This document shows positions 1 through 6,046 of a stretch of 6,905 bases of DNA, in pieces. Below the pieces are notes generated by a model. It was not told the origin of the DNA. It searched no databases and worked only from the letters and a program-made list of their open reading frames with translations. The stretch is from Sphingomonas sp. (GTDB taxonomy: Bacteria > Pseudomonadota > Alphaproteobacteria > Sphingomonadales > Sphingomonadaceae), in assembly GCA_030824725.1 (NCBI GenBank), contig JAPJRE010000211.1, positions 1 to 6,905 on the forward strand. Direction: 5' to 3'. Each line of letters begins with the position of its first letter. The first letter of the stretch is position 1. Position numbers and translations under genes: made by a program.

Positions 1-1484
1 GTACCGGACAGGGCCAGCCGGTCGTTCAGTTCGGTGCGACCGTTCAGCGCCACCTGCCAGAAGTCGGTGCTGTCCTGCGTCGGCTTCGCTTCGGTGCGCA
101 GATCGACGCCGGTAACCACCGCGTCGGTGATGCTGCCGAACCGGTCGATCGACACCGATTGCAGCACCTGCGTGCCGGTAACGTCATTGGCGTCCAGCCC
201 GTTGCCGCCGGCATTGCCGATCACATTTTCCGCCCGCGTGTTGGCCAGGCGGCTGTACAGCACGTCGAGCGTGACATCGGTCGCGCTTCCGGGATGATAT
301 TGCAGCGTACCGGTCAGGCCCAGGCGTTCGCGGTGGTTGAACCAGCTGCCATAGGTTTGCGCGCGACTGTTCCAGACGCGGTCTTTGCCCTTGGCGCTTA
401 CCAGCTGGTCTCGGACGGGGCCGGTGATCGAGGCGGCGACGTTCTTGGCCCCCCAGTTCATCTGGGACCAGTTCCAGTTGCGATAGCCCCATTCGAGCGT
501 GTCGGCGACACTATAGGCGGCCGAGACGAGCACGCCGAAATCGCCGCGATGCGCGGAGGCGAGACCAACGAGCCGCGGGGTCAGTGTCTTGGTGTACTGA
601 TTGACCTGCCCCTTGGCGCTGAGCACCAGACTGTCCTTCGCAACGTCGAACGGCTTGCCCGTGCGCAGCGCCACGGTGCCGCCGATACCGCCTTCCTCCT
701 GGGCTGCGGACCAGGATTTCTCGACGACCACCTCGTTGAACAATTCGGAGGCGAAGACGCTGTAGTCGAAGGCACGGCTGCGGCTGACGCCGCCGCGGCT
801 ATCGAGGCCGGACGCCGTGTTGCTGAGGACTTCCATCCCGTTCAGCTTGGTGCGCGTGAATTCGGGCCCCAGGCCGCGGAGCGCGATTCGCCGCCCCTCG
901 CCGCTGTCCCGCGTGATGGCGACGCCGGGAACGCGCTGCAGCGCCTCGGCAAGATTCTGGTCGGGAAAGGCGGCGATGTCTTCGGCCAGGATCACTTCCT
1001 GCACACCGGTCGCCGCGCGCTTCCGCGCCTGCGCCATGTCCAGGCTCCGGCGAAAGCCGGTGACCAGAATCTCGTCCGGCGCGGCTTCCTGCGGTATGAC
1101 GGCGGCCGTCGCGACGGTGCGGGAGGGCGCGGACGGGTGACGGACCTTGGGCGCCGCGACCGTCTTCGCCCGGGGTTGAACGATGATCCTGTTTCCCTGG
1201 ATGCGTGCATCGACCGGCAGGTTTTGGGTCATCCGCGCAAGCGCCTGCTGCGCGGTCATTTCCCCCCGGATCGCGTGGCTGCGAAGGTTACGCAGCGCAG
1301 CAGGGACCGCCGCCATCGGCAGCCCGGTCACCCGGGAGAAGTCGATCAGCGCATCCGAGAGATCCTGCGCGGGTGCATCGAAGTGGAAGGTGCGGGCCTG
1401 CGCATCCCGCGCCTGCGCGGCTGCGACGGGAACGGTCAACGAAGCGACGCCCGCCAGCAAGGCGGCGAATTTGAAGCTGTGCAT
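1..1484 (-). CDS. TonB-dependent receptor with N-terminal STN signalling domain (3' end outside window)
   Basis: Outer-membrane active transporter, here the first 494 codons; the rest lies beyond the left edge. The ATG at 1484 starts a typical Sec signal peptide (MHSFKFAALLAGVASLTVPV, likely cut after AQA near residue 25). Residues about 32-103 form an STN (secretin/TonB short N-terminal) domain, the part that FecA-type receptors use to contact FecR. A TonB-box-like DEILVTG is at 137-143. The plug follows at about 148-280, with FPDQNLAEALQRVPGVAITR (173-192), IALRGLGPEF and EEGGIGGTV, which is the signature of the Xanthomonas/Caulobacter/sphingomonad receptor group. The beta-barrel begins after about residue 285. 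A GGGGG tract 7 bases before the ATG can serve as ribosome binding site. It lies downstream of the sigma and FecR genes, so it is probably their regulatory target and signal input. The ligand cannot be read from sequence; iron-siderophore is the default guess. Confidence 0.93.
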   Translation of the reverse strand, partial: MHSFKFAALLAGVASLTVPVAAAQARDAQARTFHFDAPAQDLSDALIDFSRVTGLPMAAVPAALRNLRSHAIRGEMTAQQALARMTQNLPVDARIQGNRIIVQPRAKTVAAPKVRHPSAPSRTVATAAVIPQEAAPDEILVTGFRRSLDMAQARKRAATGVQEVILAEDIAAFPDQNLAEALQRVPGVAITRDSGEGRRIALRGLGPEFTRTKLNGMEVLSNTASGLDSRGGVSRSRAFDYSVFASELFNEVVVEKSWSAAQEEGGIGGTVALRTGKPFDVAKDSLVLSAKGQVNQYTKTLTPRLVGLASAHRGDFGVLVSAAYSVADTLEWGYRNWNWSQMNWGAKNVAASITGPVRDQLVSAKGKDRVWNSRAQTYGSWFNHRERLGLTGTLQYHPGSATDVTLDVLYSRLANTRAENVIGNAGGNGLDANDVTGTQVLQSVSIDRFGSITDAVVTGVDLRTEAKPTQDSTDFWQVALNGRTELNDRLALSG

Positions 1485-1611
1485 GGAGAGACCCCCTTTT
1501 GATGTTCTCCCCCGAAGAACGGAGTGGGGTCGGAAAACCGGACAATTTATGTTGTTACGATTCAGATGTGTTTTTGTGACATTTTGATGAATAGTTTGCG
1601 CGCTTGCCGCT
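1485..1611 (-). promoter_or_regulatory. AT-rich leader and probable promoter region of the TonB-dependent receptor
   Basis: The 127 bases between the FecR stop and the receptor start contain a stretch (about 1535-1595) clearly richer in A and T than the surrounding coding DNA. This suggests the receptor has its own promoter, plausibly read by the neighbouring ECF sigma factor. I cannot assign -35 and -10 boxes with confidence; a GTAAC motif on the minus strand near 1555-1560 is only a weak ECF-like candidate. A small hairpin sits at 1504-1520 (outer arms GTTCT/AGAAC, seven pairs including one G-U, three-base loop), just upstream of the GGGGG ribosome-binding tract at 1492-1496. Whether the hairpin regulates translation is unknown. 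Confidence 0.4.
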
Positions 1612-2532
1612 TTACCGGAGATAAAGGGTCGACCGCCGTGTCGAGACCTGCACGTCATATGCCTCACGCAAGGTGGTGAGGGTGCCTTCCACGTCCGAAA
1701 CGTCGAACCTGCCGGTTACCGGCATCGATGCCGCCCTGGCCGTCTCGATCTCGATCGGCTGGCGCGCATAGCGCCGAAGCTTCTCCACCAGGTCCGCCAG
1801 CGGGGCATCGCGCGCGACGAACCAGTTGCTGCTGATCTGCTGCTCGGGCTGTATCGGCACCCGTTTGAGCACGTCGCCCTTGACCTCCGCGGCCTCGTCT
1901 GCCCCCAGCGCGAGCGTCGCTGCCCCGTTGCCGACGCGTACCAGGCCGCGCGATACGCCCACCACCATGCGGTTGGCGGCCAGGCGGTCGATATGGAAAG
2001 CGGTGCCTAGCACCGTCACGCGGGCGGCATCTACCGTCACGGTGAACGGGCGCGCCGCGTCATGGGCGACGTCGAAACTGGCTTCGCCATGCTCCAGGGC
2101 GACATGGCGATGCCACGGCAACAATTGCACGTCGATTGCGCTGTTGCCGCCCAGTTCGACCGTCGAGCCATCGGCCAGCACGACTTTACGGATCTCGCCC
2201 GGTCCGCTCGCATATTCGTGCGGCAACGCCGCCACCCCGAGGAACGCGAGCGCGGACACGCAAGCCGCCACCGCACCAATCGTCAGCGCCGCGCGCCATC
2301 GGCGCACCATGCCTGACGGCGCTTTTTCCTCGGCAGGCGGCGGCGCGATGCACGCCGTTGCCAGCGCAGGATCATCCCAGATCGCGGCGAGTTCCGCGAA
2401 CGCTTCCCGGTGCCGCGGATCGGCATTCATCCACGCGTCGAACCGGCGCCCGTCGGCGCTGTCGAAGGCGGGGCGGTTCATACGATCCACCCAGGTCGCA
2501 GCCTGCGCGGCAATGCTGTCACCGCTCGTCAC
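1612..2532 (-). CDS. FecR-family anti-sigma factor / transmembrane signal transducer
   Basis: A 306-residue protein that in known systems holds the ECF sigma factor at the inner membrane and relays the signal from the STN domain of the receptor. Residues about 7-53 match the cytoplasmic DUF4880-type N-terminus of FecR proteins (AATWVDRMNRP, then FDAWMNADPRHREAFAELAA). One membrane segment lies at about 81-103. The periplasmic FecR domain covers about 109-205 (GEIRKVVLADGSTVELGGNS, FTVTVDAARVTVLGTAFHID). A C-terminal DUF4974/STN-like domain covers about 244-300. I chose the GTG at 2532 because GGGGAGG lies 6 bases upstream and because it leaves the N-terminal domain intact. The frame stays open further upstream, inside the sigma gene, but without a better start; an ATG at 2547 is possible. 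It overlaps the end of the sigma gene by 14 bases, which indicates coupled translation of sigma and anti-sigma. Confidence 0.92.
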   Translation of the reverse strand: MTSGDSIAAQAATWVDRMNRPAFDSADGRRFDAWMNADPRHREAFAELAAIWDDPALATACIAPPPAEEKAPSGMVRRWRAALTIGAVAACVSALAFLGVAALPHEYASGPGEIRKVVLADGSTVELGGNSAIDVQLLPWHRHVALEHGEASFDVAHDAARPFTVTVDAARVTVLGTAFHIDRLAANRMVVGVSRGLVRVGNGAATLALGADEAAEVKGDVLKRVPIQPEQQISSNWFVARDAPLADLVEKLRRYARQPIEIETARAASMPVTGRFDVSDVEGTLTTLREAYDVQVSTRRSTLYLR

Positions 2533-3100
2533 GCCAGGCCTCCCCATCCAGATCGACACGCGACAGGACCTTGCGCATGTCCTGCAGCCCGCGGCTGACA
2601 TGCTTTTCCACGGATGCGACGGAAATGCCAAGATCGGCGGCGATCTGCGCGTGCGACCGGTTCTCGATCCGGCGTTGCTCGAACACCTTGCGGCGCAGGG
2701 GCGGCATCGCTGCCAGTGCTGCCTGGAACAACGAAATGCGTCGTCGCCCATCGATCAGACGATCGGCCAGCGGCGCGTCGCACGGATGCCCGTCATCGAG
2801 CTGGTCGGCGGGGCCGCGCTCCTTGCGCTTCATGTCGACGAGACACGTCGCGGCGATGCGAAAAGCGAGCGCATACAGGCTCGCGGGGCGCTGCTGCTCG
2901 CAATAGGCCAGCAGCTTGATACAGGATTCTTGCGCCACATCTTCCGCCACATGCGCCGGCTGGCCGCGTCGGGTGACGTAATGGACAATCGCACTGCGCA
3001 GCGCCAGCCATTCCGCCTCGCGCGGATCGGCGACGTCGCCATCGGCGGGCTGACGGTCCTGGGAGGGGCGAGCAGACACCGGGGCCCGATAGGGTGGCAT
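2519..3100 (-). CDS. ECF-family RNA polymerase sigma factor, FecI-like
   Basis: A 193-residue group 4 (ECF) sigma factor. Region 2 lies at about 30-95, with the FecI-like stretch VAEDVAQESCIKLLAYCEQ (residues 51-69). Region 4 lies at about 118-172; its helix-turn-helix is AQIAADLGISVASVEKHVSR (151-170), preceded by PPLRRKVFEQRRIENRSH. The last 14 bases overlap the FecR gene, and the receptor follows, so it most probably directs transcription of the receptor when FecR is signalled. The start is less certain: ATG at 3100 gives a normal family length but has no clear Shine-Dalgarno. The frame is open further upstream, into the intergenic region, where the translated sequence does not look like sigma. 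A start a few codons downstream is also possible, because the first 25 residues are low in similarity to the family. Confidence 0.92.
   Translation of the reverse strand: MPPYRAPVSARPSQDRQPADGDVADPREAEWLALRSAIVHYVTRRGQPAHVAEDVAQESCIKLLAYCEQQRPASLYALAFRIAATCLVDMKRKERGPADQLDDGHPCDAPLADRLIDGRRRISLFQAALAAMPPLRRKVFEQRRIENRSHAQIAADLGISVASVEKHVSRGLQDMRKVLSRVDLDGEAWRDER
2539..2545 (-). promoter_or_regulatory. Ribosome binding site of the FecR gene
   Basis: GGGGAGG on the minus strand, 6 bases before the GTG at 2532 and inside the coding sequence of the sigma factor. Its position decides the GTG start of the FecR gene. Confidence 0.65.
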
Positions 3101-3302
3101 TGTTTCATTTATGCGGCGCCTGCACGGTCGTGCCCCGCGGGGTGGTGTAGCTGAGGGGTGGCCATCGAAGATCTTCGGATAGGTTTGGGTTGCGCTTCGC
3201 TCGGCGCTCAAATCCAGCCAACCGGCCTCGGCTCTGTCGCGTCCACATCCCGGGCTTGAATCACGACCCAGACAACGCTTCAACCCATCCCCAAACGGGC
3301 GC
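3101..3302. other. Intergenic region with palindromes and imperfect inverted repeats; no convincing gene
   Basis: About 200 bases between the ferredoxin stop and the sigma factor start. It should hold the end of the nif accessory transcript and the promoter of the sigma-FecR unit, but I see no clear terminator (no stem followed by a T-run) and no assignable promoter boxes. Structures visible: CGAAGATCTTCG, a perfect 12-base palindrome, at 3166-3177; CCCCGCGGGG at 3133-3142; an imperfect inverted repeat gggcttgaa/ttcaaccc at 3252-3286 with one bulged base and an 18-base loop; and outer arms gtttgggttg (3183-3192) against caaccc-atcccc-aaac (3281-3296), matching except for a 6-base insertion. 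A minus-strand mini-ORF of 18 codons (3109-3165, MATPQLHHPA...) ends 8 bases before the sigma start; it has no known similarity that I recognise. The region could be a dispersed repeat element, but that is inference. Confidence 0.5.
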
Positions 3303-3611
3303 TCAGAAGCCGGACGAAAACCCCAGCAGCTCGATCTCGACGTCTTCGGTGCCCAGCACCGTCGCCTGGCACGCCAGCCGCGACTTCGAGCCGACGCCGA
3401 CGATACTGTCGAGCTTCTCATTCTCCAGCGATCCGATCCTGGACACGCCCTTGCGCCCCTGCTGGACGAAGATGTGGCACGTCCCGCAAGTCGCCTTGCC
3501 GTCGCAATTGTGGCGGATGCTCTCGTCGGCAGCGAGGATCGCGGCGAGCAGCGTGGTTCCCGCGGCGGCATCGAAGCTGCGGCCCGAGGGGCGGATGGTT
3601 ACGAGCGACAT
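3303..3611 (-). CDS. [2Fe-2S] ferredoxin, adrenodoxin/FdxD-like, nif-associated
   Basis: A 102-residue soluble electron carrier. Four cysteines, C36, C42, C45 and C81, fit the C-x5-C-x2-C-x35-C pattern that binds a [2Fe-2S] cluster in adrenodoxin-like ferredoxins; the core reads CDGKATCGTCHIFV and later RLACQ. The protein starts directly with the beta-grasp fold (MSLVTIRPSGRSF) and has no signal peptide. The start at 3611 is well supported by AAGGAG 7 bases upstream. It is the last gene of the nif accessory run, 18 bases after the stop of the DegT-like gene. Related ferredoxins (FdxD of Rhodobacter, Shethna-type proteins) are found in nif clusters, where they serve electron transfer or nitrogenase protection; which of these applies here cannot be told from sequence. 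fdxD would be a reasonable but unproven name. Confidence 0.93.
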   Translation of the reverse strand: MSLVTIRPSGRSFDAAAGTTLLAAILAADESIRHNCDGKATCGTCHIFVQQGRKGVSRIGSLENEKLDSIVGVGSKSRLACQATVLGTEDVEIELLGFSSGF

Positions 3612-3618
3612 GAGCGGG

Positions 3619-3624
3619 CTCCTT
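3619..3624 (-). promoter_or_regulatory. Ribosome binding site of the ferredoxin gene
   Basis: AAGGAG on the minus strand, 7 bases before the ATG at 3611, in the short gap after the DegT-like gene. It is the clearest Shine-Dalgarno in the nif operon and suggests the ferredoxin is translated independently and well. Confidence 0.75.
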
Positions 3625-3629
3625 GCAGA

Positions 3630-4814
3630 CTAGAGATAGATGGGGGTGCCGGCGCCGACATTGGTCGCGGCATCCTTCAGCCGCGCGACGACGAAGGCGA
3701 TCTGCTCCTCGCTGAGATGCGCGTGGAACGGCAGCGCGATCGCGCGATCGGCGACCTTCTCGGTCACGAACAGGTCGCCCTTCTTCCAGTCGAGATCGCG
3801 GTAGCGGCGCTGGAGGTGGATCGGCACGCTGTACGGCGCCGCGTCGATCGCTTCGGTGCGCAGATCCTCGATGATCTGATCGCGCGCCGATCGCGTGAAT
3901 CGCGTGCCCAGATGGACGACGTAGAGGAACCAGTTCACGCTTTCGGCATAGGGCGCGATATAGGGATCCTTGACGCCTTCGAACGACCGCAGGAAGTTGA
4001 AATAGACGTCCTGCACATGACGGCGGCGTTCGAGCAGCACGTCAATGCGCTCGAGCTGCGCGAGCCCCAGCGCCGCGGTGAGTTCGCTCATCCCCGCCTG
4101 GTAGGGTGCCGCGGTGGTGGCCGAGACCGAGCCGCGCTCATCGGGGCTGCGCGCCCGCAGGCGCCGCAGCGCCATGGCGAGGTCGACATCGTCGGTCACC
4201 ACCATTCCGCCCTCGCCGCAGCAGATCGTGCCCGGCTGGCCGAAATCGAAAAGTGCCACGTCGCCGAAGCTGCCGACCGGGCCGGCGACGTGGCGCGAAC
4301 CGATCGCCTCGCTCGAATCCTCGATCAGGAACAGGCCATGCGCGTCGGCAAGCGCGCGGAGTTCCGGCCAGGCGGCCGGATGGCCCCCCGTGTTCGCCGC
4401 CAGGATCGCGCGGGTTGCCGGCGTGATCCGCGCTTCCACCTTGGCGGGCGCCAGGCTGCCGGTCCAATAGTCGATATCGGCGAACACCGGCCGGGCGCCG
4501 GCGAGCAGCACCGCATGCGCCGTCTCGCGAAAGCCATGGGCGGGCACGATCACCTCGTCGCCTGGGCCGATCCCCTTCGCCGCCAGCACCAGCAGCAGCC
4601 CCAGCGCCGCGCTTGCCTCCGCCACGGCATGGCCGCGGCCGGCATAGGCGGCGAACGCCTCCTCGAACCACGCCACCCCCGCCCCCATCGCAAGCCGGGT
4701 GCCGCGCAGTGCCCGGTCGACGGCGGCAAGTTCGCGCGCGGTCAGGTCGGGATCGCTGAGCGGAATCCAGCCCTCGACCGGCTCCTCCAGTGCAGTGGAA
4801 AACCGCCGGGTCAT
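3630..4814 (-). CDS. DegT/DnrJ/EryC1/StrS-fold protein lacking the PLP lysine (aminotransferase-like)
   Basis: A 394-residue fold-type I PLP-dependent aminotransferase homologue of normal family length. Family landmarks are present in order: IPLSDPDLTARELAAVDRAL (17-36), ASAALGLLLVLAAKGIGPGD (67-86), VIVPAHGF, VFADIDYW (110-117), LIEDSSEAIGS (163-173) with D166 where the PLP-nitrogen Asp belongs, GMSELTAALGLAQLERID (241-258), and PYSVPIHLQRRY (327-338). The Schiff-base motif, in active members FSFHxxKxxxxGEGG, reads FDFGQPGTICCGEGG (189-203): Gly195 stands in the Lys position. There is no Lys at all between residues 126 and 281. Ordinary transamination is therefore unlikely; it may bind PLP or a ligand non-covalently or act as a scaffold. 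The ATG at 4814 overlaps the preceding stop by four bases (ATGA). Longer starts in the same frame run into the upstream genes and look non-coding. Its role in nitrogen fixation is not known to me. Confidence 0.9.
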   Translation of the reverse strand: MTRRFSTALEEPVEGWIPLSDPDLTARELAAVDRALRGTRLAMGAGVAWFEEAFAAYAGRGHAVAEASAALGLLLVLAAKGIGPGDEVIVPAHGFRETAHAVLLAGARPVFADIDYWTGSLAPAKVEARITPATRAILAANTGGHPAAWPELRALADAHGLFLIEDSSEAIGSRHVAGPVGSFGDVALFDFGQPGTICCGEGGMVVTDDVDLAMALRRLRARSPDERGSVSATTAAPYQAGMSELTAALGLAQLERIDVLLERRRHVQDVYFNFLRSFEGVKDPYIAPYAESVNWFLYVVHLGTRFTRSARDQIIEDLRTEAIDAAPYSVPIHLQRRYRDLDWKKGDLFVTEKVADRAIALPFHAHLSEEQIAFVVARLKDAATNVGAGTPIYL

Positions 4815-5083
4815 GGCTGGGCTCGCGTGGCGAGCAGCACGCCGGTGGCGTGGCGCAGGTCGGCGGTCACCGTGACGCAGTGCTCGCGCGTGTCCAGCAG
4901 ATGGACGTCGACCGCGCCATAGCTGCGAAACGGCGCCTCGTTCACATCGGCGGCGTCGCAGAGCAGGACGCGCCTCCCCGCAAGCCGATCCCGCAGGGTC
5001 CGCAGCGCCTCGCCAGGCGCCGGGCTCGGCTGGGCCGCCAGCACAGTCTCGATCTCGACGATGTCGGCCAGCGTCAGCGTCAT
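4811..5083 (-). CDS. Small nif-associated protein, DUF6129-type
   Basis: A 90-residue, probably cytoplasmic protein with no signal peptide or membrane segment. The C-terminal half, in particular VDVHLLDTREHCVTVTADLR (58-77) followed by HATGVLLA, resembles what I recall of the DUF6129 proteins encoded in proteobacterial nif clusters, whose C-termini read like LYLVDGRDHCLRLT...ATGLV. The assignment is from memory of the motif and not from a search. Function is unknown. Both ends are four-base ATGA overlaps, with the gene before (5080-5083) and the DegT-like gene after (4811-4814), so the three products are probably made in coupled fashion. Cys42 and Cys69 are the only cysteines, and the second lies in the conserved EHC stretch. 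Confidence 0.78.
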   Translation of the reverse strand: MTLTLADIVEIETVLAAQPSPAPGEALRTLRDRLAGRRVLLCDAADVNEAPFRSYGAVDVHLLDTREHCVTVTADLRHATGVLLATRAQP

Positions 5084-5430
5084 TGCCAGAAGATCCGGTC
5101 AGGGTCGCTGACGAGCAGCTCGAGCAGGTCGGCCAGCCGCTCGAAGGGAAGCTCCGGCTGCCAGTCGCCATGGACGTGGTCGCGCGAATAGAGCCACCAG
5201 CAGGCGGGCCCCGCCAGCCAGCGGATCAGGGCGATGTCGATCACCCCGCCCTCGGGATCGACGGTGCGCGAGCAGCAGGGCGATTCGATGCGATAGCCGT
5301 CCAGATGCGCCAGCACGGACGGCTCGACATAGCGGTAGCGGACGCGGCGTTCGAGCGCGCGGCGGATGCGCTGCAGATCCAGCTCGTTGGGGTGACGCGG
5401 CTGGTCGGCGTCCCGCGTGGCGAGCGGCAT
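5080..5430 (-). CDS. Small nif-cluster protein with Cys-Cys pair, possibly DUF3024-like
   Basis: A 116-residue protein of unknown function. The start at ATG 5430 lies two bases after the stop of the NifZ-like gene; the open frame continues upstream, but there it is a shadow of the NifZ-like gene. A basic helical N-terminus (HPNELDLQRIRRALERRVRY, 13-32) is followed by a beta-rich part, YRYVEPSVLAHLDGYRIESP (32-51), a Cys52-Cys53 pair in SPCCSR, then DPEGGVIDIALIRW and a Trp/Tyr-rich stretch (ACWWLYSRDHVHGDW). The end is LLVSDPDRIFWQ. I recall similar proteins next to nifZ in other diazotrophs; the link to DUF3024 is a guess. The cysteine pair and the Fe-S context would fit a metal or redox role, but this is inference. 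The stop overlaps the next ATG by four bases. Confidence 0.8.
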   Translation of the reverse strand: MPLATRDADQPRHPNELDLQRIRRALERRVRYRYVEPSVLAHLDGYRIESPCCSRTVDPEGGVIDIALIRWLAGPACWWLYSRDHVHGDWQPELPFERLADLLELLVSDPDRIFWQ

Positions 5431-5432
5431 TG

Positions 5433-5675
5433 CTAGCGGCACGGCACGATCTCCTCCTCGAAGCAGCCGACGACGCGATCCGGGCCGAACTCGACAAGAT
5501 AGACCGGCAGGTTCGCCTCGCTCTGCATGCCGATATTGACGATCTCGCCTTCGGTGCCCGCAGCGACGAGCAGCGCGTCGACCGGCTGCTCGGGGAAGCT
5601 GCCGTCGTTGATCAGGTCCGCGGCCGCGAGCACCCGCATCCCCCAATCATAGCGCGGGCGGCGCGGCTCGATCAT
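5433..5675 (-). CDS. Second, short NifZ-like protein
   Basis: An 80-residue protein consisting of little more than one NifZ-type domain. It aligns with the NifZ encoded just upstream: RVLAAADLINDGSFPEQPVD (14-33) against RVRAKRTVRNDGTYAGKEIG, then LLVAAGTEGEIVNIG (35-49) against VLVKKGEEGYVVSIG, and VEFGPDRVVG (61-70) against VEFLESGNRVG. The TFLQQFYIYG stretch of typical NifZ is replaced by MQSEANLPVYL. It carries Cys71 and Cys79. The ATG at 5675 overlaps the nifZ stop by four bases (ATGA), and the next gene starts two bases after its stop. It probably arose by duplication of nifZ and diverged, and may act with NifZ in P-cluster or MoFe-protein maturation. That role is inferred from NifZ. 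Confidence 0.85.
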   Translation of the reverse strand: MIEPRRPRYDWGMRVLAAADLINDGSFPEQPVDALLVAAGTEGEIVNIGMQSEANLPVYLVEFGPDRVVGCFEEEIVPCR

Positions 5676-6001
5676 GCCGCCCTCCCCGGCACGAAGGACA
5701 CCGGCAGCGGCAGGTCGTCCTCGTCGATCGCCTCGGCGCGATCGAGCTCCTTGCGCTTCATACCGACGCGGTTGCCGCTTTCGAGAAACTCGACGCCGTA
5801 GATGTAGAATTGCTGGAGGAAGGTGCCGATCGAAACGACATAGCCCTCCTCGCCCTTCTTCACGAGAACGTCGCCGATTTCCTTGCCGGCATAGGTGCCG
5901 TCGTTCCGCACCGTGCGCTTCGCGCGCACGCGGTCGCCATAATGGAACACCGGCGGGCCGCCGAGCTCGACCACCTCGCTGTCGCGGACGATCGCGGTCA
6001 T
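5672..6001 (-). CDS. nifZ: NifZ, nitrogenase MoFe-protein maturation factor
   Basis: A 109-residue protein with the NifZ domain at about 18-90: FHYGDRVRAKRTVRNDGTYA (19-38), then KEIGDVLVKKGEEGYVVSIG (40-59), TFLQQFYIYGVEFLESGNRV (60-79) and a final KRKEL. The NDGT, VKKGxxGYV and IGTFLQQFYIYGVEF blocks are characteristic of NifZ. In Azotobacter, NifZ helps form the second P-cluster of the NifDK protein. This copy is shorter than the Azotobacter protein of roughly 160 residues, but the domain is complete, and the acidic tail AEAIDEDDLPLP ends it. The ATG at 6001 has GGGAG about 8 bases upstream and lies 45 bases after the stop of the TPR-type gene, the longest gap within the operon. The stop overlaps the next ATG by four bases. 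Confidence 0.95.
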   Translation of the reverse strand: MTAIVRDSEVVELGGPPVFHYGDRVRAKRTVRNDGTYAGKEIGDVLVKKGEEGYVVSIGTFLQQFYIYGVEFLESGNRVGMKRKELDRAEAIDEDDLPLPVSFVPGRAA

Positions 6002-6046
6002 CGGCGTCGCTCCCGGCGTGGCGGTGCGGCTTCGCGGGTGCGCCGG

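Noticed and set aside
159..1502. Long plus-strand open frame of 447 codons opposite the receptor
   Set aside because: It lies antisense to a receptor with clear signal peptide, STN and plug motifs. The translation is rich in Arg, Gly and Ala without any recognisable domain, as expected for an opposite-strand frame in GC-rich DNA.
2533..2751. N-terminal extension of the FecR frame into the sigma gene
   Set aside because: The extension would duplicate most of the coding sequence of the sigma factor in another frame. The GTG at 2532 has a good ribosome binding site and gives the normal FecR N-terminus.
1..3100. Lasso-peptide or other RiPP cluster linked to the receptor, sigma and FecR trio
   Set aside because: Such trios do accompany lasso-peptide clusters in sphingomonads, but no precursor, cyclase, protease or isopeptidase gene is present in the window.
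1826..3154. Plus-strand open frame of 442 codons opposite the FecR and sigma genes
   Set aside because: Antisense shadow; composition is biased and no family motif is visible, whereas both minus-strand genes have clear domains.
3252..3286. Inverted repeat after the ferredoxin gene as a Rho-independent terminator
   Set aside because: The stem has a bulge and an 18-base loop, and no T-run follows on the minus strand, so I do not call a terminator.
3474..4922. Plus-strand open frame of 482 codons opposite the DegT-like gene
   Set aside because: Antisense shadow of a well-recognised fold; it has no domain of its own and also covers the start of the ferredoxin gene on the other strand.
4815..5171. 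N-terminal extension of the DegT-like frame
   Set aside because: It would overlap the DUF6129-type gene completely; the ATG at 4814 gives the regular family start and an ATGA overlap.
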